Below, piece by piece: positions 51,794 to 60,766 of a stretch of DNA of 64,000 bases; the stretch's first letter is position 1; every line of letters starts with the position of its first letter. Source of the stretch: Marinobacter sp. SS5-14b. Its GTDB lineage: Bacteria > Pseudomonadota > Gammaproteobacteria > Pseudomonadales > Oleiphilaceae. Made by a program: the position numbers and the translations under genes. The stretch is from the NCBI RefSeq assembly GCF_030541005.1, contig NZ_JASSVM010000002.1, positions 310,001 through 374,000 of the forward strand. Reading direction: 5' to 3'. The notes beneath the pieces are model-generated. The model searched no databases, was not told the DNA's origin, and saw nothing but the letters and a program-made list of their open reading frames with translations.

Positions 51794-53203
51794 ATGAACT
51801 TCACAGAAGCCTACCTGTTCTGGGGATTTCTGCTGGTGTACGGCGTGGTGATGTACCTGCTGTCGCCGAAGAGCAAGAACGCCAATTCGTTCTATAAAGG
51901 CGCTGATGACCAGGGCAACCCGGTAGGGCAGTGGTCGCTGACGGCGAGTATTTTTATCAGTTGGATCTTTGCCAAGTCGGTGACCAATGCGGCGAACCTG
52001 GGTGCGGCTTATGGTGTGGTGGGCGGTCTGGCTTATGCCAGCTACTGGCTGTCGATTCCGGTGGCGGGGTATGTGATTTACCTGATCCGGACGCAGACCG
52101 GGGCGCGGAGTTTGCAGGATTTTCTGACTTCCCGGTTTGGTCGGCTGGCGAGCCTGGCGTTTGCGGCGGCGATTCTGATCCGGCTTTATAACGAGGTGTG
52201 GAGCAACACTGCGGTTGTGGGCGGTTATTTCGGGCTGCCCGGTGAGTGGGAGTATTACGCGGCGGCGATGCTGTTTACCGTGTTTACCCTAGCCTACAGC
52301 CTGAAAGGGGGGCTGCGTTCGTCGATCTTTACCGATGTCATTCAGGCTTTTGTGTTTGTGTTCTTTGTGGGGGCGGTGTTGTTCTTGATCATTCCGGCCA
52401 ACGACACCAGCGCCCTGCTGACCAACGGCGAGTTCCGGCTTAGTGCCGGCTTTGATCTCTTGCTGGTGGCTTTGCTGCAGATGTTCAGCTATCCGTTCCA
52501 CGATCCGGTGCTGACCGACCGGGGCTTTGTGAACAGGGAAAAGACCATGCTCAAGAGCTTCGTGGTCGCCGGTTTACTGGGCTTTGTCGCGGTGTTTATT
52601 TTCAGTCTGGTGGGGGTGCATGCTCGCCTGAATGGCATTGAAGCCATGGGCAATGCACCGGCAGCCGTCGGGCAATCGCTTGGGCTGGCGGCACTGTTCT
52701 TTATGAGTGTGATCATGATGACCTCGGCCGGCTCAACACTGGATTCCACCTTTAGTTCGTTGGCGAAATCCCTGGCGGTGGATTTGCCGCGGCTGGCTAA
52801 ACGGGCAAAGGACCGGTTGCCGAGTGTGCGGGTGGGTGCCGTGATCATGATTATCTTTGCCTTTCTCGGCAATTTGCCGATGTTTGCCGGCACTGACATT
52901 CTCAAGGCCACCACCATCTCAGGCACCATGGTAATGGGCCTGGCACCGGTGTTCCTGTTCTACGGTTTCACCCGTTGGTCACCCTGGAGTTTTCATCTGA
53001 GTTTCTGGACTGGCCTGGGGCTGGGGGTTCTGCTGGCGGTGGGTCTGATTCCCCCGGGCTGGGCCATTGGTGATGGCCAATATGCCATGCTCCTTGGCGT
53101 TAATGCCTATGGCTTTCTGGTCTGCACGGCTGGATTTTTCTTACCCTTGGTTGTGCGCATGCTTGCGGGCCGTTCACTGACCGCCGGTGACGCACAAGGA
53201 TAA
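51794..53203 (+). CDS. Sodium:solute symporter (SSS family)
   Basis: A 469-residue SSS-family symporter with about 12-13 helices; 'SWIFAKSVTNAANLGAAYG' and 'TSAGSTLDSTFSSLAKSL' contain the residues forming sodium sites (Ser/Thr pair near 'TDVIQAF' and helix 8). Starts at ATG 51794 behind AAGGTACGAG; the upstream in-frame extension lies in hairpin DNA. Forms an operon with the phosphoesterase-like gene five bases downstream. Substrate unknown; proline or other compatible solutes would suit a salt-loving host but are not shown. Confidence 0.85.
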   Translation: MNFTEAYLFWGFLLVYGVVMYLLSPKSKNANSFYKGADDQGNPVGQWSLTASIFISWIFAKSVTNAANLGAAYGVVGGLAYASYWLSIPVAGYVIYLIRTQTGARSLQDFLTSRFGRLASLAFAAAILIRLYNEVWSNTAVVGGYFGLPGEWEYYAAAMLFTVFTLAYSLKGGLRSSIFTDVIQAFVFVFFVGAVLFLIIPANDTSALLTNGEFRLSAGFDLLLVALLQMFSYPFHDPVLTDRGFVNREKTMLKSFVVAGLLGFVAVFIFSLVGVHARLNGIEAMGNAPAAVGQSLGLAALFFMSVIMMTSAGSTLDSTFSSLAKSLAVDLPRLAKRAKDRLPSVRVGAVIMIIFAFLGNLPMFAGTDILKATTISGTMVMGLAPVFLFYGFTRWSPWSFHLSFWTGLGLGVLLAVGLIPPGWAIGDGQYAMLLGVNAYGFLVCTAGFFLPLVVRMLAGRSLTAGDAQG

Positions 53204-53207
53204 AGCA

Positions 53208-54161
53208 ATGAGTGAAAAAGGCCGCAGTTGTCCACTGGCGTATCGCTATCAGCCGGAACGTTTGTGTGATGACGGTATGGTGGTGGCGGAAGATGTGATT
53301 TTTGTGGTCGGTGGCCTCTATGGCAACCCCTATGCTCTGGATGAAATCGAACAGATGGCGCTTGCCGAAGAGAAGCGTGGACATCGGGTAAAGCTGGTCT
53401 TCAACGGGGATTTCAATTGGTTCAATGCCAGTGATGCGCTGTTCAGGCAAATCAATAACCGGGTGCTGGATCATTCAGCCAGTCTTGGAAACGTGGAATA
53501 CGAGCTGGCCAACCCGAGCCCGGGGGCCGGGTGTGGTTGTGCTTACCCGGATTCTGTTGATCAGGGCGTGGTGGAGCGCTCCAATCTCATCATGGAGCAG
53601 CTGCAAGGGTTTGCCGGGAGGCACCCGGATATCCAAAAGCGCCTGTCTGTGTTGCCACGCTATCGATGCCTGATATTTGGAGGCCTAAAGGTTTTGGTGG
53701 TGCATGGGGATCCAGAGTCCCTGGCAGGCTGGGGATTGGCGCACGAGTCTTTTGCTGCTGGAAACGAGAAAAGGCTGTCGGAATGGTTTCTGGCGTCCGG
53801 TGCCGATGTGATTGCATCGACCCATACCTGCGTGCCCTTACTCTGGTCGGGCGAGGTTAGTGGCCGCAGTCGAGTGGTGGTCAACAATGGCTCTGCGGGC
53901 ATGGGTAATCTGGTGTCGGACCCACGCGGACTGATTACCCGGATCGGTTTTTCAAGCCACTTTGCCGAGCCCGCGGCTGGGATCGAACGCGGCGGGCTGC
54001 ATGTTTCGTTAATGCCAGTCGCCTACTCTGTCCAACGTTGGCGGCAAGAGTTCGATCAACTCTGGCCGGCCGGCTCGGCTGCGGCGGTTTCTTACCGTAA
54101 CCGGATTTTCAAGGGTGGTTCCGTTCGCCCGGAGGACATCATTTTCCCTTCGCCTGTTTAA
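53208..54161 (+). CDS. Degenerate calcineurin-like phosphoesterase
   Basis: A 317-residue protein with the phosphoesterase fold, but motif I, usually DXHGN, reads 'VGGLYGNPYAL', so the metal-binding Asp and His are missing. Motif II is kept ('FNGDFNWFNA'), a His-Gly-Asp occurs in 'VVHGDPESL', and 'STHTCVPLLW' corresponds to GHTH. A Cys-rich 'GAGCGCAYPDSVDQG' is unusual. It could bind a metal differently or be a non-catalytic regulator. Coupled to the SSS symporter (AAGGA before ATG 53208), so a transport-related role is possible. Confidence 0.78.
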   Translation: MSEKGRSCPLAYRYQPERLCDDGMVVAEDVIFVVGGLYGNPYALDEIEQMALAEEKRGHRVKLVFNGDFNWFNASDALFRQINNRVLDHSASLGNVEYELANPSPGAGCGCAYPDSVDQGVVERSNLIMEQLQGFAGRHPDIQKRLSVLPRYRCLIFGGLKVLVVHGDPESLAGWGLAHESFAAGNEKRLSEWFLASGADVIASTHTCVPLLWSGEVSGRSRVVVNNGSAGMGNLVSDPRGLITRIGFSSHFAEPAAGIERGGLHVSLMPVAYSVQRWRQEFDQLWPAGSAAAVSYRNRIFKGGSVRPEDIIFPSPV

Positions 54162-54247
54162 TCACTTTGTCACTGGCAGATGGTGCAATTCGGTCTATTC
54201 TGAAAAACAGGAGCGGGTGCCTTTTACGGCCAGCCCGGGTGCCTGAC

Positions 54248-54275
54248 TTGAAATATATTTCGTGGTCTATATAAT
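54248..54275 (+). promoter_or_regulatory. Promoter of the ectoine genes with overlapping palindrome
   Basis: TTGAAA (54248-54253) and TATAAT (54270-54275, perfect -10) with a 16-base spacer. A perfect 12-base palindrome GAAATATATTTC (54250-54261) overlaps the -35, a possible operator for a regulator. Strong -10 and AT-rich spacer fit the salt-inducible ectABC promoters of other halophiles. Confidence 0.72.
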
Positions 54276-54310
54276 TTACCTCTAACTTTTTGACGCGAAT
54301 TGATAACGAT

Positions 54311-54826
54311 ATGACCTCAGAAGGATCGAATACCACCGCCATCGCCTTGCGGAAACCCACCAAGGATGATGGCTACAGGCTCCACCAGCTGGTTGCGGAA
54401 TGCCCGCCGCTGGACCCCAACTCGATTTACTGCAACCTGTTGCAGTGCAGCCACTTTGCCGAGACCGGCGTGGCGGCGGAGAAGGACGGCGATCTGGTCG
54501 GCTTTATCTCCGGATACATCCCTCCCCAACAGCCCGAGACCGTGTTTGTCTGGCAGGTGGCGGTTCACGAGAAAGGTCGTGGCCAAGGCCTCGCCAAGCG
54601 GATGCTTAAGGAGATCGTAGGCCGGGACGCGTGCAAGAAGGTCACGCACCTGGAAACCACGATTACCGAAGACAACGAGGCCTCCTGGGCGCTGTTCCGC
54701 TCATTTGCCCGTGATCTGGGAGCCGAGCTCACCTATCACGAGCACTTCGAGAAAGAGACTCACTTTGGCGGCAAGCACGACCCCGAGTTCCTGCTGCGCA
54801 TCGGACCTTTCACGAAGCCTGTCTGA
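54311..54826 (+). CDS. ectA: L-2,4-diaminobutyrate acetyltransferase
   Basis: A 171-residue GNAT enzyme that acetylates L-2,4-diaminobutyrate to N-gamma-acetyl-diaminobutyrate. Recognised by 'PPLDPNSIYCNLLQCSHFAE', 'FISGYIPPQQPETVFVWQV' (EctA core), acetyl-CoA loop 'HEKGRGQGLAKRML' and C-terminal 'ETHFGGKHDPEFL'. First gene of the operon behind a strong promoter. No clear ribosome site precedes the ATG at 54311, which is also the only Met with the right N-terminus. Confidence 0.95.
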   Translation: MTSEGSNTTAIALRKPTKDDGYRLHQLVAECPPLDPNSIYCNLLQCSHFAETGVAAEKDGDLVGFISGYIPPQQPETVFVWQVAVHEKGRGQGLAKRMLKEIVGRDACKKVTHLETTITEDNEASWALFRSFARDLGAELTYHEHFEKETHFGGKHDPEFLLRIGPFTKPV

Positions 54827-54877
54827 GAGCCCTGATTCACGAAGAGTGAATTGCTGATTGCGAATCTGAACAGCCGG

Positions 54878-54899
54878 CAGGCCACCCGAGGTGGGCCTG
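54878..54899. other. Hairpin in the ectA-ectB spacer
   Basis: CAGGCCACC (54878-54886) pairs with GGTGGGCCTG (54890-54899), one bulged base, loop CGA; another small stem TTCAC/GTGAA lies at 54836-54850. No T-run, so an mRNA processing or stability element is likelier than a terminator in this 178-base spacer. Confidence 0.5.
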
Positions 54900-55004
54900 T
54901 CAGATGGCTGACATCAACGCACGGCGGGCCTGTTGCGACCGACACGTTTTACCAGCAGGCCACCGCGCATTTACCTCGAACCTGACATGCTAAGAGGCAA
55001 GACA

Positions 55005-56273
55005 ATGGAAATTTTTAAGTCTACTGAATCCGAAGTTCGTGTTTATTCCCGTGCTTTTCCGGTGATTTTCAACCGTGCCAAGAACGCGCACCTGTACACC
55101 GAAGACGGCAAGCAATACCTGGACTTTCTGGCCGGCGCCGGTTCCCTGAACTACGGCCACAACAACGACATCCTGAAGAAAGCGCTGCTTGAATACATCG
55201 AGGCAGACGGCGTGAGCCAGGGCCTGGACCTGTTCACCACCGCCAAGCACGACTTCATGGAATCGTACAAGAAGTACATCCTTGATCCTCGTGGCCTGGA
55301 CTACAAGATGCAGTTCACCGGTCCCACCGGTACCAACTGTGTGGAAGCGGCCATGAAACTGGCCCGTAAGGTAAAAGGCCGTACCAACATCATTTCCTTC
55401 ACCAACGGTTTCCACGGCGTAACCGCCGGTGCCGTTGCCGCCACCGGTAACGAGCATCACCGAGGTGGTGTGGGCGTACCTCTTGGCCATGTGGACTTCA
55501 TGTTCTACGACGGCTACCTGGGTGAAGATGTCGATACCCTGACCATCATGGACAAGGTGCTGTCTGACAGCTCCTCCGGTGTTGAGCTGCCGGCGGCCGT
55601 GATCGTTGAGGCGGTTCAGGGCGAAGGCGGTCTGAACGCAGCCCGTGCCGAATGGCTGAAAGGTTTGTCCGAGCTGTGCAAGAAGCACGACATCCTGCTG
55701 ATTGTGGATGATATCCAGGCGGGCAACGGCCGCACCGGTGAGTTCTTCAGCTTTGAGTTTGCGGGCATCAAGCCGGACATCGTGACCGTCTCCAAGTCTC
55801 TGAGTGGCTATGGCCTGCCGATGGCGCTGGTATTGTTCAAGCCGGAACTGGATGTCTGGACCTCCGGTGAGCACAACGGCACCTTCCGCGGTAACAACAT
55901 GGCCTTTGTGACGGCGCGGGCGGCTGTGGAAACCTACTGGAAAGACGATGCCTTCGCCAACGAAGTGAAAGCCAAAACCAAGGTGCTCGGCGACGCCCTG
56001 CAGGCCATCTGCGACAAGTATCCGGGTGAGTTCAAGATGAAAGGCCGTGGCCTGATGCGCGGTATCGAAGCCAGGCATGCCGACGTGACCGGTCCGATTA
56101 CCAAGCGTGCCTTCGAGAAAGGCCTGATCATCGAGACCAGTGGCCCGAACGATGAAGTCATCAAGTGCCTGATGCCGCTGACCACCAGCGAAGACGACCT
56201 GCGCCTGGGTGCCAGTCTGTTGGCTGAATGTGTCGATGAAATCATGCAGGAAGGTTTGAACGAGGCGTCTTGA
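55005..56273 (+). CDS. ectB: L-2,4-diaminobutyrate:2-oxoglutarate aminotransferase
   Basis: A 422-residue class III aminotransferase making L-2,4-diaminobutyrate from aspartate semialdehyde with glutamate as amino donor. '[20 protein letters not shown]' opens the fold, '[19 protein letters not shown]' is the family signature, '[13 protein letters not shown]' contains the cofactor Asp, and the PLP lysine is in '[10 protein letters not shown]'. ATG 55005 has AAGAGG; upstream in-frame starts are not preferred. Its stop codon lies in a terminator-like hairpin. Confidence 0.96.
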   Translation: MEIFKSTESEVRVYSRAFPVIFNRAKNAHLYTEDGKQYLDFLAGAGSLNYGHNNDILKKALLEYIEADGVSQGLDLFTTAKHDFMESYKKYILDPRGLDYKMQFTGPTGTNCVEAAMKLARKVKGRTNIISFTNGFHGVTAGAVAATGNEHHRGGVGVPLGHVDFMFYDGYLGEDVDTLTIMDKVLSDSSSGVELPAAVIVEAVQGEGGLNAARAEWLKGLSELCKKHDILLIVDDIQAGNGRTGEFFSFEFAGIKPDIVTVSKSLSGYGLPMALVLFKPELDVWTSGEHNGTFRGNNMAFVTARAAVETYWKDDAFANEVKAKTKVLGDALQAICDKYPGEFKMKGRGLMRGIEARHADVTGPITKRAFEKGLIIETSGPNDEVIKCLMPLTTSEDDLRLGASLLAECVDEIMQEGLNEAS

Positions 56274-56288
56274 GGCGCCCGTTTTTTT
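56264..56288 (+). terminator. Terminator-like hairpin where ectC would be expected
   Basis: GGCGTC (56264-56269), loop TTGA, GGCGCC (56274-56279), then C, G and seven T (56282-56288). One G-T pair; stem overlaps the ectB stop. Acts as an intrinsic terminator or attenuator between ectB and ask_ect, and lowers expression of the aspartokinase relative to ectAB. Confidence 0.6.
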
Positions 56289-56322
56289 ACCCATTCATTC
56301 TGCAGATGACGAAGGCAAGACT

Positions 56323-57777
56323 ATGACTACGGCACAGCATACCGTCGAGAAGATCGGCGGTACTTCCATGAGCAATTACGAGGCCGTGCGTGACAATATC
56401 ATTATTGGCAAGCGCAAGAAGAGCGACCTCTACCAGCGGATTTTCGTGGTGTCGGCCTATGCCGGCGTAACCAACGAACTGCTGGAACACAAAAAAACCG
56501 GTGAGCCGGGCGTCTATGCCCTGTTTGCCGATGCGGAATCCGACTGGGCCTGGGGCGATGACCTCACCAAGTTGATCAAGTTCCTCACCGACATCAATGG
56601 CGAGCTGTTCGAAGATCCCATGCTCAAGCAGCAAGCGGATCAGTTCATCACCGACCGGATTGAGGGCGTTCGGGGCTGCCTGATCGACCTGCAGCGTCTT
56701 TGTTCCTACGGCCAGTTCCAGCTGGAAGAGCACTTACTGACCGTGCGCGAGATGCTGGCAGGGATTGGTGAGGCGCACAGTGCGTTTAATACCGCCTTGA
56801 AGTTACAGCAGGAAGGCATCAATGCCAGGTTTGTTGATCTAACCGGCTGGCGTGACAGTGAACTGCTGCCGTTGGACGAAAAGCTCAAGCAGGCGTTCGA
56901 CAGCGTCGATCTGACCCGCGAGCTGCCCATCGTGACAGGCTATGCCCAGTGCAAAGAAGGGCTGATGCGTACCTTCGATCGTGGCTACAGCGAGATGACT
57001 TTCAGCCGGGTGGCAGTGATGACCAATGCCCGTGAAGCCATCATTCACAAGGAATATCACCTGAGTTCCGCTGACCCCAATATCGTCGGCCAGGACAAGG
57101 TGGTACCTCTCGGGCGCACCAATTACGACGTGGCCGACCAGCTGGCGAACCTGGGTATGGAGGCGATCCACCCCCGGGCCGGCAAGGGTCTGCGCCAGAA
57201 TGAAATTCCGTTGCGGGTGATGAACACTTTCGAGCCGGAACACACCGGTACACTGATCACCGGAGATTACGTCTGCGAAAAGCCGCAGGTGGAAATCGTG
57301 GCGGGTGCCAAGGGCGTGTTTGCCATCGAAGTCTTTGATCAGGACATGCAGGGTGAACCGGGCTCCGACCGCAAAATTCTGGACGTGCTGACCCGCTTCA
57401 AAGTGCGTTTCATGTCCAAAGACACCAATGCCAATACCATCACCCACTACGTGGACACCACGCTCAAGCATGTGAAGCGTGTGGTCAAGGCGCTGGAAGA
57501 AGAGTTCCCCAACGCCGAGATCAGTACCCGTAAAGTGGCGCTGGTGTCGGCCTGCGGCAGCGACATGAAAGTGCCTGGCATTCTGGCCCGCTCGGTGAAA
57601 TCACTGGCAGATCAGGAAATCAGCGTGCTGGCGGTGCACCAGTGCATGCGTCAGGTAGACATCCAGTTCGTGGTGGATGAGGACAACTACGAGAAGGCCA
57701 TTGTGGCGTTGCACGCCGCGTTGATTGAACCCCATAACCACGAATATGCGATTGTGGCGGCGTCTACTACCGTCTGA
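56323..57777 (+). CDS. ask: Ectoine-specific aspartokinase (Ask_Ect)
   Basis: A 484-residue aspartokinase of the class found in ectoine clusters, phosphorylating aspartate as the first step towards aspartate semialdehyde. 'VEKIGGTSMSNYEAVRDNII' is the substrate/ATP motif, 'FSRVAVMTNAREAIIHKEYH' a conserved block, and two ACT domains (~320-480) end in 'DEDNYEKAIVALHAALIEPH'. Only about 50 bases separate it from ectB. The insensitive regulation expected of Ask_Ect cannot be read directly from the sequence. Confidence 0.94.
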   Translation: MTTAQHTVEKIGGTSMSNYEAVRDNIIIGKRKKSDLYQRIFVVSAYAGVTNELLEHKKTGEPGVYALFADAESDWAWGDDLTKLIKFLTDINGELFEDPMLKQQADQFITDRIEGVRGCLIDLQRLCSYGQFQLEEHLLTVREMLAGIGEAHSAFNTALKLQQEGINARFVDLTGWRDSELLPLDEKLKQAFDSVDLTRELPIVTGYAQCKEGLMRTFDRGYSEMTFSRVAVMTNAREAIIHKEYHLSSADPNIVGQDKVVPLGRTNYDVADQLANLGMEAIHPRAGKGLRQNEIPLRVMNTFEPEHTGTLITGDYVCEKPQVEIVAGAKGVFAIEVFDQDMQGEPGSDRKILDVLTRFKVRFMSKDTNANTITHYVDTTLKHVKRVVKALEEEFPNAEISTRKVALVSACGSDMKVPGILARSVKSLADQEISVLAVHQCMRQVDIQFVVDEDNYEKAIVALHAALIEPHNHEYAIVAASTTV

Positions 57778-57780
57778 AGA

Positions 57781-57895
57781 ATTACCCGCAGGCCGAACCG
57801 GTCGCTTGGCTTGCGGGTAATGGAGGTTGTCTTGCCTCCTGATCGGGCGCCCGGTCGGCCGTTTCATCCCGAGTGAGAACACTGATCCGGGATGA
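57781..57895. other. Structured spacer with two strong hairpins
   Basis: ATTACCCGCAGGCC/GGCTTGCGGGTAAT (57781-57794 with 57808-57821, one mismatch) follows the ask stop and probably protects the 3' end or terminates poorly, as no T-run is present. TCATCCCG/CGGGATGA (57864-57871 with 57888-57895) lies nested inside a weaker CGGCC/GGCCG pair. The second stem may belong to the 5' leader of the sigma factor gene starting at 58025. Confidence 0.5.
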
Positions 57896-58024
57896 GTAAG
57901 ATGGCCGGGCGTGGCCGATCCCTTTTCCGGCCTCCCCACCCTTCCCTTGCCTGCTGTACGTGCTGCAATCCGAGCCGATTGTTCACTCGTATCTCTGAAA
58001 AAGTAACCACAGGTACTATGACCC

Positions 58025-59014
58025 ATGCAGACAAGCGAGCGGTCAGGACCATCTCCGGTTTCTCCTGTCGTTGGCGAAAGGGACTCCCTCGTCGGGTTGT
58101 ATTTCAGGGATGCGTCCCGGCATCAACTTCTCAGTGAGCGCGACGAGCGTCGCCTCGCCCGTCAATTGATCCGCAGTCTCAGAATCATCAGCCAGGAACT
58201 TGGCCTGCCCGATGACACCCCGCAGACGTTGCGTGAGGTGGTTGGCAGCCTCGGAGATGCCTGTGCTTTCTCCACCCGCTGTCGCCGGGCCTATCACCTG
58301 GCAATGGCCTGTCGTCGTAAGTTGATTCAGTGCAATCTCCGGCTGGCGGTGCATATTGCCCGGCGTTATGGCCACCAGGGCATGTCAATGAATGATCTGA
58401 TTCAGGATGCCAACGTTGGCCTGATCAAGGCGGCGGAGCGGTACGACCCCGGCAAGGGCTTCCGTTTTTCTACCTATGCCTATTGGTGGATCAGTGAAGA
58501 AGTCCGGCGTTGCCTTCAGCGCGGCACGCGGGTTGTGCATACGCCGGAGAACGTCATCGATGAGATCCGACAGTTGCAGAAGGCCTCCATGCGCCTGAAC
58601 CAGTCGCTCGGTCGGGCGCCCTCCCAGTCTGAGCTGGCTGAGGCGATGGAAGCCTCACCGTCCCGAATTGGTGAACTTCGGGCGCTGGCAGCCAGGGAGA
58701 TCTCTACCGATGTGCCGTTGGTGGAAGACGGATCAATCACGTTGGGCGACAACCTGGATGGCGGTGTTGCCACAACACCGGAGTACCCGTTGCGACAGCG
58801 GGACAGGGTCATCACCTTACGCAGCCTGATGGACGAGCTGGGTGATCGGGAGCGGGAGATTCTGGCGCGTCGATATGGCCTGAATCTGGCCGAGCCAGAG
58901 ACGCTCCAGACCATTTCAGATCAGCTGGGAATCAGCCGCGAGCGCGTGCGCCAGATTGAAAAAGCGGCATTGAAAAAGCTGCGGCAACTGGCTGCGGATC
59001 AAAGCGGTGCCTGA
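58025..59014 (+). CDS. Group 2 sigma-70-family (RpoS-like) sigma factor
   Basis: A 329-residue RNA polymerase sigma factor with regions 1.2 ('LLSERDERRLARQLI'), 2 ('LRLAVHIARRYGHQGMSMND'), 3 and 4.2 ('LGISRERVRQIEKAALKKL'). It most resembles RpoS in length and layout. Region 2.4 reads WWISEEVRR, so the positions of E. coli sigma-70 Gln437 and Thr440, which read the -12 base, are Glu and Arg. Promoter preference may therefore differ. Next to the ectoine genes, but behind its own structured leader; an osmotic-stress role is inference. Confidence 0.88.
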   Translation: MQTSERSGPSPVSPVVGERDSLVGLYFRDASRHQLLSERDERRLARQLIRSLRIISQELGLPDDTPQTLREVVGSLGDACAFSTRCRRAYHLAMACRRKLIQCNLRLAVHIARRYGHQGMSMNDLIQDANVGLIKAAERYDPGKGFRFSTYAYWWISEEVRRCLQRGTRVVHTPENVIDEIRQLQKASMRLNQSLGRAPSQSELAEAMEASPSRIGELRALAAREISTDVPLVEDGSITLGDNLDGGVATTPEYPLRQRDRVITLRSLMDELGDREREILARRYGLNLAEPETLQTISDQLGISRERVRQIEKAALKKLRQLAADQSGA

Positions 59015-59037
59015 AGCGCCAGAGCCGAAACCAGCGC

Positions 59038-59343
59038 TTACGACCTTTCCCGCTGTACCTTTATTCGCAGGGGGTCAATCTGTGCAGGCGTCATACCAAC
59101 CATCTCATGGTAAGCGGAGGCATGTACTACCTGGGTTTCCCTGATACTGAAGCCGGACAGGGCATCCTGAAGTTGCCAGGCGCTGCGAAACAGCCGGGTC
59201 TTTCCGTGTTTGTCAGACAACACCCTCATGCCGTCCCGGGCGTGCAGTCGTGCCATATATTGCTGGCCTTCCAGAGAAAGGATCTCGAGCAGATCAATAT
59301 CCGGTTGTTCGAGCTGTTTGAGTTCATCCAGGGTTATTCGCAC
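59038..59343 (-). CDS. DUF6482 family protein
   Basis: A 101-residue protein matching the DUF6482 pattern: 'LDELKQLEQPDIDLLEILSL', 'YMARLHARDGMRVLSD' and 'VVHASAYHEMVGM'. No signal or membrane segment. The family is found in marine gammaproteobacteria and pseudomonads and has no known function. Convergent with the sigma factor gene, 23 bases apart. Confidence 0.82.
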   Translation of the reverse strand: MRITLDELKQLEQPDIDLLEILSLEGQQYMARLHARDGMRVLSDKHGKTRLFRSAWQLQDALSGFSIRETQVVHASAYHEMVGMTPAQIDPLRIKVQRERS

Positions 59344-59400
59344 GATAAGACTCCTGCCATTGTGTCCAGACAGAAAATACGCTGGATCACCTGGCCAGGA

Positions 59401-59985
59401 TCATCGTGAGAGTCTCAGGCATTCCTGATGCGCCGGGCAGCTGACCAGATGGTCGTTGACCATACCTGTGGCCTGCATGAAGGCGTACACGATGGTGGGG
59501 CCAACAAAATTGAAGCCTGCCTTTTTCAGGGCTTTGGACATGGCGTCGGATTCTGGTGTGGTTGCCGGCACTTGTGTGAATGACTGCCAGTGATTCTGAC
59601 GGGGCTGGTGGTCCACAAACTGCCAGAGGAAATCGGAGAAGCCCACGCCCTGGTCCTTTAACGCCAGATAACTGCGGGCGTTTCGTATGATCGACTGTAC
59701 CTTCAGTCGGTTACGGATGATGCCGGGGTTTTCGAGTAGCCGGGCCTGGTCCTGCTCGGTGAAGCGCACAATGGCCTCTGGATTAAAGTCGGCGTAAGCC
59801 TCGCGATAGCTGTTTTGCTTGCGCAGAATGGTGATCCAGCTCAGACCGGCCTGCTGGCCATCCAGGCACAGCTTCTCGAACAGAGCCAGGTCGTCATATT
59901 CCGGACGACCCCACACGGTATCGTGGTAGTGCACATAGAGAGGATCCGTGCCGCACCAGGGGCAGCGCTCGTGGGGCTGGCTCAT
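59401..59985 (-). CDS. tag: DNA-3-methyladenine glycosylase I
   Basis: A 194-residue Tag enzyme that removes 3-methyladenine from DNA. 'RCPWCGTDPLYVHYHDTVWG' at the N-terminus with a zinc Cys, 'WITILRKQNSYREAYADFNP', 'GFNFVGPTIVYAFMQATGMV' and C-terminal 'HLVSCPAHQEC' (zinc ligands) are all family features. Its start lies 19 bases downstream of the phosphopantetheinyl transferase gene end on the same strand, so the genes are probably co-transcribed. Confidence 0.94.
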   Translation of the reverse strand: MSQPHERCPWCGTDPLYVHYHDTVWGRPEYDDLALFEKLCLDGQQAGLSWITILRKQNSYREAYADFNPEAIVRFTEQDQARLLENPGIIRNRLKVQSIIRNARSYLALKDQGVGFSDFLWQFVDHQPRQNHWQSFTQVPATTPESDAMSKALKKAGFNFVGPTIVYAFMQATGMVNDHLVSCPAHQECLRLSR

Positions 59986-60004
59986 TTTTACTCCCGGTCG
60001 AGGT

Positions 60005-60766
60005 TCAGCGTTTTGCCCGGATCACCCTGTGGAACATGGGTTCCCAGCTCACTTGAATTGGCGCCGTAGTGGTCAGTCTAAAGTCTTCCGGTGGCGGTTC
60101 CAGCAGCGTGATGCTTGGCCAGGCCCCGGATGTTGTCGTGTCATCTGCCTGGTACACCAGTGTGGCCAGGTAGCCTTCAATGTAAAAACAACTGGCGAGC
60201 CATGCCCGGTCTGGCTGATCACCATAGAGTTCGAAGTCTTTGCGAACTTCCAGGGTTTGCAGGTTGCCGGCGATACCCCGCCCGGTTGCCTTGAGCCAGG
60301 CTTCTTTGAGCGTCCATACCTTCAGGAAGTTGAAGGGATCGTCTGCCCTGAGCAACCATTCCTGTTCGACCGGAGAGAACCAGCGCCGCGCAACGCCAAT
60401 CCAGTCAGGTTTGCGCTGGCTGGGCTCGATATCGATGCCCACAGGCCTCCGGCCGGTGGCCACGGCAGCAAGAACCCTGCTGTGACTTAGCGACATATGC
60501 CAGCCTTCCGGTGTCCGGGAGGCCACAGGGCGGCCATCCACAGGTTCGCACCGCTCCGGAGGCAGGCCGCTGACCCTGCTCAGGCTTTGGCGAATCAGCC
60601 AGCGGCTGCACAGATACTCTCTGTGCCTTGAACCCTCCAGTTTCGCCAGGGTTTCGGTTTCGGCGGGCGTCAGCCAGGCTGGTGACTCTGCCGTGTCCTT
60701 CTGGATCTGGTGGCACAGCCAGATACACGGTCGCTCAGGGTTGTAGTCGTTGGATAGTCCAGCCAT
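60005..60766 (-). CDS. Sfp-type 4'-phosphopantetheinyl transferase
   Basis: A 253-residue enzyme that transfers the phosphopantetheine arm of CoA to carrier proteins. '[15 protein letters not shown]', '[13 protein letters not shown]' (Asp and Glu metal ligands) and '[19 protein letters not shown]' are the three core motifs. Broad-range type used for non-ribosomal peptide, polyketide or polyunsaturated-fatty-acid carriers; none occurs in the window. Overlaps the start of the minus strand transcript from pdxH by 32 bases. Confidence 0.88.
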   Translation of the reverse strand: MAGLSNDYNPERPCIWLCHQIQKDTAESPAWLTPAETETLAKLEGSRHREYLCSRWLIRQSLSRVSGLPPERCEPVDGRPVASRTPEGWHMSLSHSRVLAAVATGRRPVGIDIEPSQRKPDWIGVARRWFSPVEQEWLLRADDPFNFLKVWTLKEAWLKATGRGIAGNLQTLEVRKDFELYGDQPDRAWLASCFYIEGYLATLVYQADDTTTSGAWPSITLLEPPPEDFRLTTTAPIQVSWEPMFHRVIRAKR

